From Okapia johnstoni (Eukaryota; Chordata; Mammalia; Artiodactyla; Giraffidae), in NCBI GenBank assembly GCA_024291935.2, contig CM044310.1, forward strand, positions 87,276,213-87,340,212: a DNA stretch of 64,000 bases, read 5' to 3'. Below, one piece after another: positions 58,355 to 64,000 of the stretch. The number at the start of each line of letters is the position of its first letter. Within the stretch, counting starts at the first letter, position 1. The translations under genes were made by a program, and so were the position numbers. The notes beneath the pieces are model-generated. The model had not been told where the DNA came from. It ran no database searches and saw nothing but the letters and a program-made list of their open reading frames with translations.

Positions 58355-58795
58355 TCAAGGCATATTTATTGAATAAGCCCTTGGAGTGGGGTAGATAGAA
58401 GTATGTGTAGGCTGCAACAGTTGGGCAGCTTGGTTGTGGTGCTAGAATGAGAAGCCCCAGGGGTGCGCTGGCTCAAACACCGCTACTGTAGACCGGTAGT
58501 TGAGTTGAATCCAATGCTGGTAAGTTGCAGCAGCAAATGACAGGGACCCACCCGCGAGACCCAAGTTCAGCCTCAGCAGCGCTTGAGGCCCGACCGCGCA
58601 GCTGCAGAACTTGGTGGGCGGGCCTGCGCAGCCGCAGAGAGAGCTCGCGGCCTCGGGTCCGACTCGAGTCCTCGTCAGTTTCCCGCCTGCCCTGATGCAG
58701 CCAGACCCGGTCCGGCCTGGTCTCCGCGGCTCTCAATGCCTCGGTGAGGCCGGGTTCGCAGCGCCGGTCTTGGGCCACTAGCCCTCTTCTCCTGA

Positions 58796-59068
<273 letters not shown>

Positions 59069-59749
59069 TAGCCAGCTCTCCTTTCTGCGCAGAAATCCTG
59101 AATAACAAAGCGGAACGGCCCTTCCGAGCAGTTAACTTGTCTTCAGGCTCTTAGACTCGGATGCTGTTGCAGTCTCTTTACAGATAGCATAGGGAAGAGA
59201 AGTCCCCTGCAAGGAAGGCCTTGGTCAGGGTTAGCAGTAGTGGAGGACCCCAGATTCAAGCCCAGAGCCTCTGCCCTTCGCTGGGAACCTCCTACCATCT
59301 CAGACTGCCTCTCAGAGCCAAACAGCTCTACGGCAGGAATTAAATGATTCAAATTGCTCTTTTGATCTTTATCCATGTACATTCATGTCTCTTCCTGTAA
59401 TTTACTCACTAAGTACCTATTAGGGGCTTACTGTGTACGCGGTGCTGTGCAAAGTGTGGGCGTCGCGGAGACGAAAAGGATACGGTCATTCAACAGCTCA
59501 CCAGACTTACTGAACACCTTTGTACTAGATCTTGGGGATTCAGAGAGAAACCTGGAGTCCGTATTTTCAGAAAGCTTCTGGTCCAGAAGGACAACAGACA
59601 GGGCAAATCAGGGCACTATGTGCTGATAGAGGAATGCCCAAAAAACATGGAATACAGTGACGCCGAGCTTAATGACTGCTAACAGTTACAAAGTCTTATT
59701 ACATTAATTATCTCAGCGTCCTTGCACAATTGCCAATTGCTGTAGTGTA

Positions 59750-59915
59750 ACACAGGTGTGGTAGATCCTGGCTTTGGTACCTACTGATTTCATGACCTTG
59801 AGCAAGGTGCTTAATAGTATCTACCACATAGAGTTGTTAAGAGGATTAAGTAAGTTACCATGTGTCATGCTCTTGGCCTATAGGCAGTGGTCACTAATTG
59901 TTAGCTGTTATTTTC
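59750..59915 (+). mobile_element. MIR SINE in BBS2 intron 1
   Basis: CATGACCTTGAGCAAGGTGC and GAGTTGTTAAGAGGATTAAG. Confidence 0.7.
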
Positions 59916-59919
59916 TTTT

Positions 59920-60040
59920 TATTACTCCCACTTTACTGATTAGAAATAATGATTTAGAGAAGTTCAAAGCAATGCTTGAGGTTGCTCAACTGGAAAGTGG
60001 TAGAAATGAGATTAGAGTGCCTGTTCTCTGACCCAGTGTG
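59920..60040 (-). mobile_element. MIR SINE in BBS2 intron 1
   Basis: CCCACTTTACTGATTAGAAA and GGTTGCTCAACTGGAAAGTG in reversed MIR order, next to the previous MIR in the opposite direction. Confidence 0.65.
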
Positions 60041-60437
60041 GATTTAACAAGTTGACATTTATATAATGCTTTATAGTTATCAAGACACTTCCACCTCCAA
60101 TATATGTTTTCTCATTTGCTCCGCCTTGGGATACATCAATTAAAAAGTAGTGATTCAGTTCAATTAAGTTGTGTAATGGAGGAAAGCACTTAGCACAGAG
60201 CCTGGCAGGTAATAATGTTAGCTGTAATAAGGTGAGGAGGCACTGACAAATACCAGAAAGAAATTCGTACTGGTTTTTCTGTAGGTACACAGCAGCTACA
60301 TAAATGGGCTGAAAAGGTCCCATTGATATTAGCTCAGCCCTGGGTTTATTGAGGGCTTGCTGTGTGCTGGGCACTGTTCTTAACTCTGCAATTACAAGGG
60401 TGAATGTGACAGACAAGTCTTACTGGTTTTATTCCCA

Positions 60438-60645
60438 CGTGGCGTTAGTGGTAAAGAACCCACCGGCCAGCCAGTGCAGGAGACACAGGAGACATGGGTT
60501 CGATTCCTGGGTCTGGAAGATCCACTGGAGAAGGAAGTGGGAACCCACTTCAGTATTCTTGCCTGGGAAATCCCATGAAAAGAGGAGCCTGTCCGGTTAT
60601 GGTCCATGGGGCTGCGAAGAGTTGGACACGACTGAGCAATGAACA
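60438..60645 (+). mobile_element. Bov-tA SINE in BBS2 intron 1
   Basis: GTGGCGTTAGTGGTAAAGAA to ACACGACTGAGCAATGAAC; the head is diverged. Confidence 0.88.
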
Positions 60646-60649
60646 TTTC

Positions 60650-61030
60650 TGTTCACTCCCTTGGAGGTTACATTTGAGAGAAGGAGCCAGACAGTTAACA
60701 GATACACACAGTCTGCAGAGGAGTAATGGCTGTTTTAGACAGGGTGATCAGGTAGGTTTCTGATAGGACAACTGTGGATCAGAGGTTTGTAGGAAATGGA
60801 ACAAGCCCTGCAGATAGGTGGAGTTAAGTGTATCAGCAAGTACACGCGGGCTTTGAGGTAGAGGGTATACTTGGTGTGTTTCAGAAACACAGGAAGGCTT
60901 CTGGGACTGGAATTTATTGAGGGAAGCAGTGAGGTGGCCAGTAGCTGGATCATATAGGGCTTCATAGGCCACAGCAGAGATCTTGGTTTTTGATAAAGTG
61001 GGTGATTGGGATTTGGTTTATGTTTTAGAT
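60650..61030 (+). repeat. Ancient mammalian repeat, family unassigned
   Basis: TGGATCATATAGGGCTTCATAGGCCA (given here in two parts, GATCATATAGGG and CTTCATAGGCC) fits the common old repeat also seen near 37.2 and 53.9 kb. Confidence 0.4.
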
Positions 61031-61632
61031 GAAGGGTTACTGGCTGGTACTGCCACAGAGATGCAGGGAGGGGAAGCAGGAATGGAAGCAGGTTTCTCTG
61101 GAAACCCTTTTATTAGAATGTGACCTAGAAGGGGAGGCAGGGACACCTTATTCTAGGTCTGTTTCTGAAGATGGGGGAAAAAGGGAGAGATGGAAGTTCC
61201 TGTGTTCTCTGTTATCAGATACTTTATATTTCAGAACTTCAAAAACAGATCTGAGAAGTTCTGACCTGATCTTTAGACTTAAAAAAAAAAAATTGGCACC
61301 ATTTTATGATCCAAACAACACACAAAAATATAATTTCCTTTAAAAACAAACGTCTCCGGTAAGGCTGATGCCCTCCTTGACTGTGGGGGCCTATGTCTTT
61401 AGAAACAGGATTTTGTCATTTTCTGTGGGACTCTGTTGTGAATGTGGGGCTGACTTATTGGGATCTGGTCTCTGCACCTGAGCAAGGATATTTTGAAAAG
61501 GGATTTCTTGCAGGATGAACATTAGTTCATCTGGGGATATGTTTCCTCTCACCATGGAATATATATTGCAGCAGCACTCCCTCAGCTAGAACAAATGTGT
61601 AAATTACAGCCAATTCTTTGGCTTGAAGGCAC

Positions 61633-61650
61633 TGTTTGTGTGTGTGTGTG
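61633..61650. repeat. (TG)n microsatellite
   Basis: Short TG run directly before a Bov-tA SINE. Confidence 0.8.
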
Positions 61651-61667
61651 TACATGCGCGTACGCAC

Positions 61668-61882
61668 ATGCCTGTGTGCTCAGTCGTGTCTGACTCTTTG
61701 TGACCCCATGGACTGTAGCCCAACAGGCTCCTCTGTCCATGGAATTTTCTAGGCAAGAATACTGGAGTGGGTTGGCAGTTCCTCCTCCAGGGGATCTTCC
61801 CGACCCAGGGATCGAACTCTAGTCTCTTGGGTCTCCTGTATTGGCAGGCAGATTCTTTACCCCTGAGCCACCAGGGAAGCCC
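61668..61882 (-). mobile_element. Bov-tA SINE in BBS2 intron 1
   Basis: CTGTGTGCTCAGTCGTGTCT to GAGCCACCAGGGAAGCCC; AAGGCACTG repeats outside the TG run and after the SINE. Confidence 0.92.
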
Positions 61883-62179
61883 TGGATAAAGGCACTGGGA
61901 GTAACTGAGCCTGTGGGCCAGATGAGTCTCCTGGGCACTGATTTCTGTGTGTAGAACAGTGGGCGGGAACTAGGGAGGAACCAGACTCCTGGGACTCTGG
62001 CAATAAACCTCAAACTCCTTTCATTCCAATAACAATAAATATGAAGTCCACAGGTTATTTTCCTTCCAGCTCTTTTTCAGCCTATCTAATTACTAGAAGA
62101 CTCTGTAAGAATTCTTTTGTTCAGAGCTGTTATACAAGGAGGTAAGATATGGCTGGAGATTAGTGGAGCCTGACACCAG

Positions 62180-62340
62180 GCTTGTGTCTTACTCCTGTCA
62201 CTTTATCGATGGTGAGACCTTGGGAAAGGAGAGGCCTTAACCCCTCTGACCTCTTCTGTACATGCGGAGGACCAAACATTGTGAGGACCAAATGCAGTAA
62301 CGTTTATAAAAGCATGTTGTAAAGTATTACACAAATGAGA
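62180..62340 (+). mobile_element. MIR SINE in BBS2 intron 1
   Basis: GGTGAGACCTTGGGAAAGGA and GTACATGCGGAGGACC; diverged. Confidence 0.55.
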
Positions 62341-62394
62341 ACGTGAACACAATATTCAGTAGCTACACACCTTTTCTATAGGTTTCTCACCAAT

Positions 62395-62945
62395 CTTTTT
62401 TTTTAATTCGTTTTTAACTGGAGGATAATAGCTTTCTAAGGTTGTTTGTTTCTGCCGTACAACAGCATGAATCAGCCATATGTATACATATATCCCTCCC
62501 TCTTGAACCTCCCTTCCACTCCCCACCTCACCCTGACCCCTCTAGGCTGTCACAGAGCATTGGGTTCAGCTTGATATATTATGCAGCAACTTCCCACTAG
62601 CTGTCTCTTTTACATATGGTAGTGTATATGTTTCAATGCTGCTCTCTCAATTCATCCCGCCTTCTCCTTCCCCCACTGTATTCTATATGTCTGCGTCTCT
62701 ATTCCTGCCCTGCAAATAGGTTCATCAGTTCCATTTTTCTAGTTTCCATATGTATGTGTTAATATATGATATATGTTTTTCTCTTTCTGACTTACTTCAC
62801 CCTGTGTGACAGACTCTAGGTTCATCCACCTCAGTTGAACTGACTCAAAATTCGTTCCTTTTTTACGGCTGAGTAGTATTCCATTGTATGTACCACAACT
62901 TCTTTATCCAGTCATCTGTCAATGGACATCTAAGTCTAATAAGTC
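62395..62945 (-). mobile_element. L1 LINE 3' fragment in BBS2 intron 1
   Basis: T-run at the left, ATATATCCCTCCCTCTTGAA and CGGCTGAGTAGTATTCCATT; reversed L1 end. Confidence 0.88.
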
Positions 62946-63142
62946 TTGTAAAAATTATCTTTAGTTGAATAGGTTACCTTGTTTAGATAATTTAAAATTA
63001 ATCCTGCTTGGGCTTAAAACCGAGTCCCCTAATACTGAGTTCCTCTACTGAGTTAATGATTTAACCTCTCTATCCAAAACTTTCTATTTCCTTTCGTGTT
63101 CCACACCCTCAGGCTTGAGGAGTATCAGAGAAAAGGGGGGAC

Positions 63143-63763
63143 TGTAACCAAGCTGGACCCTAGGGGGCCTCCCTGGGACAGCCCCCCCCACCAACCAACC
63201 GTATCCTCTACTTCTTGTTTGTTGAAAAGCTTTAGTCTCCCAGGCCTCCTTTGAGTCTCAGAAGGCCAGCTCAAGTGTTAATGTTTAGGAATGTGAAGGT
63301 GTAGAAACAAGCTGTTAAGCTGGGAAACTGGGAACAATTTGGACTATAGAGTTACCAAACTCCCAACTCCCAGTTCCCTGAAAACTATGAAGGTCTGACA
63401 CACGTTCCTAAGTTGTTTTTATAGGAAGCAGACCCCTGCCAGTTGAAAACTGCTGATCATGAGCATATAGACCCCAGACTGGGTTGAAACCAGAAGATAG
63501 GTGATGCTTAAAACCTCCCTTGATGCCAACCAGTCCAAGAATTGTGCGTGAGCTGTTCGCATGCCCTGCGGCCCCCTCCCGCCCACACTGCCTTTAAAAT
63601 TTTTGTCTACTATCTGGCAACTTGGAGACAGTCTTAGGGTGTTAGTCCACCTTCTTCCCAGGTTGCTGGCCTCTTGAATAAAGCAAAATTTCCTTTCCCA
63701 CCACTTGTCTTGGGTATTGGCCTTTTGAGTGGCGAGCAACCAAACGCGCATTGCCGGGTTACA
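63143..63763 (+). mobile_element. Endogenous retrovirus LTR (3' LTR with polypurine tract)
   Basis: The 621-bp LTR starts TGTAACC and ends GGTTACA, a 7-bp inverted repeat of the TG...CA form. AATAAA lies at 63677-63682 with a U5-like tail (GTATTGGCCTTTTGAGTGGC). A purine tract (GAGAAAAGGGGGGA) sits just left of the start, as before a 3' LTR. No retroviral gene is recognisable upstream; an open frame on the minus strand (63419-63751) is chance. Confidence 0.75.
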
Positions 63764-63804
63764 GATTTACACCAAGGGTTGAAATGCTCATTTAAATTTA
63801 GAAA

Positions 63805-64000
63805 ATTTTCTCAGAGCAGCTAAGCCCATGAACTACAACTGTTGAGCCTGTGCTCTCGAGCCTGGGAGCCGCAACTGCTGAAGCCCACAAACCCTAGTGC
63901 CCGTGCTCCACAAGAGAAGCCATCACAAGGAGAAGCCCCTGTTCACTGCAACTAGAGAAAAAGCCTACTCACAGCAACAAAGACTCAGCACAGCCAAAAA
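63805..64000 (+). mobile_element. CHR-1 type SINE, cut by the window end
   Basis: TTCTCAGAGCAGCTAAGCCC, CACAAGAGAAGCCATCACAA and GCACAGCCAAAAA; the head is missing. Confidence 0.85.

Larger units (their letters stand above)
56570..58380 (+). mobile_element. L2 LINE 3' end split by a CHR-1/Bov-tA/BovB nest
   Basis: L2 pieces lie at 56570-56837 (CCTGAATGTCACTTTCAGTG), 57817-58016 (GAATAGTGCCTGACACATAG) and 58355-58380 (CATATTTATTGAATAA). Confidence 0.72.

Noticed and set aside
62946..63128. Retroviral gene remnant left of the LTR
   Set aside because: No open frame or viral motif can be seen; only the purine tract at its right end is suggestive.

Overview
The window is nuclear DNA from a ruminant, most likely a bovid. 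The evidence is the dense mix of Bov-tA/Bov-A2 SINEs, BovB (RTE) LINE tails, CHR-1/CHR-2 tRNA-Glu-type SINEs and ruminant L1 fragments, on a background of MIR, L2, MER5A and old LTRs. I cannot tell cattle, sheep or goat apart from the sequence alone. The gene order (MT3, MT4, then BBS2 in the opposite direction) is the reverse-complement view of the mammalian BBS2-MT4-MT3 block at the edge of the metallothionein cluster (human 16q).

Layout: (1) 2.7-3.8 kb holds a complete three-exon MT3 gene on the minus strand, with poly(A) signal, TATA box, CpG-rich promoter and six metal-response-element cores. (2) 18.9-21.4 kb holds a complete three-exon MT4 gene on the minus strand, with poly(A) signal, TATA box and two MRE cores. 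(3) 21.4-58.4 kb is about 37 kb with no coding exon that I can support. It is repeat-rich, with many nested insertions and some stretches of unassigned unique sequence. (4) 58.5-64 kb holds the CpG-rich promoter, exon 1 and part of intron 1 of BBS2 on the plus strand. Exon 2 is not visible before the window ends.

MT3 and MT4 encode small cysteine-rich proteins that bind Zn/Cu in thiolate clusters; they are known as the brain-enriched and stratified-epithelium members of the family. BBS2 is a BBSome subunit and is functionally unrelated. The three genes are neighbours, not a pathway.

The most notable points are: an MT3 reading frame that lacks two of the nine usual beta-domain cysteines (positions 22 and 30); a perfect palindromic RFX X-box 120 bp inside BBS2 intron 1; and a 1.2-kb poly(A)-tailed insertion with a 14-bp target-site duplication that begins in LTR R-U5-like sequence and looks like a retroposed LTR-initiated transcript. 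Several multi-level repeat nests have readable target-site duplications, including one where the nesting order conflicts with the expected SINE ages. I found no sign of a new multi-gene system. Repeat family names come from recognition by eye, and repeat boundaries are good to roughly 5-20 bases.
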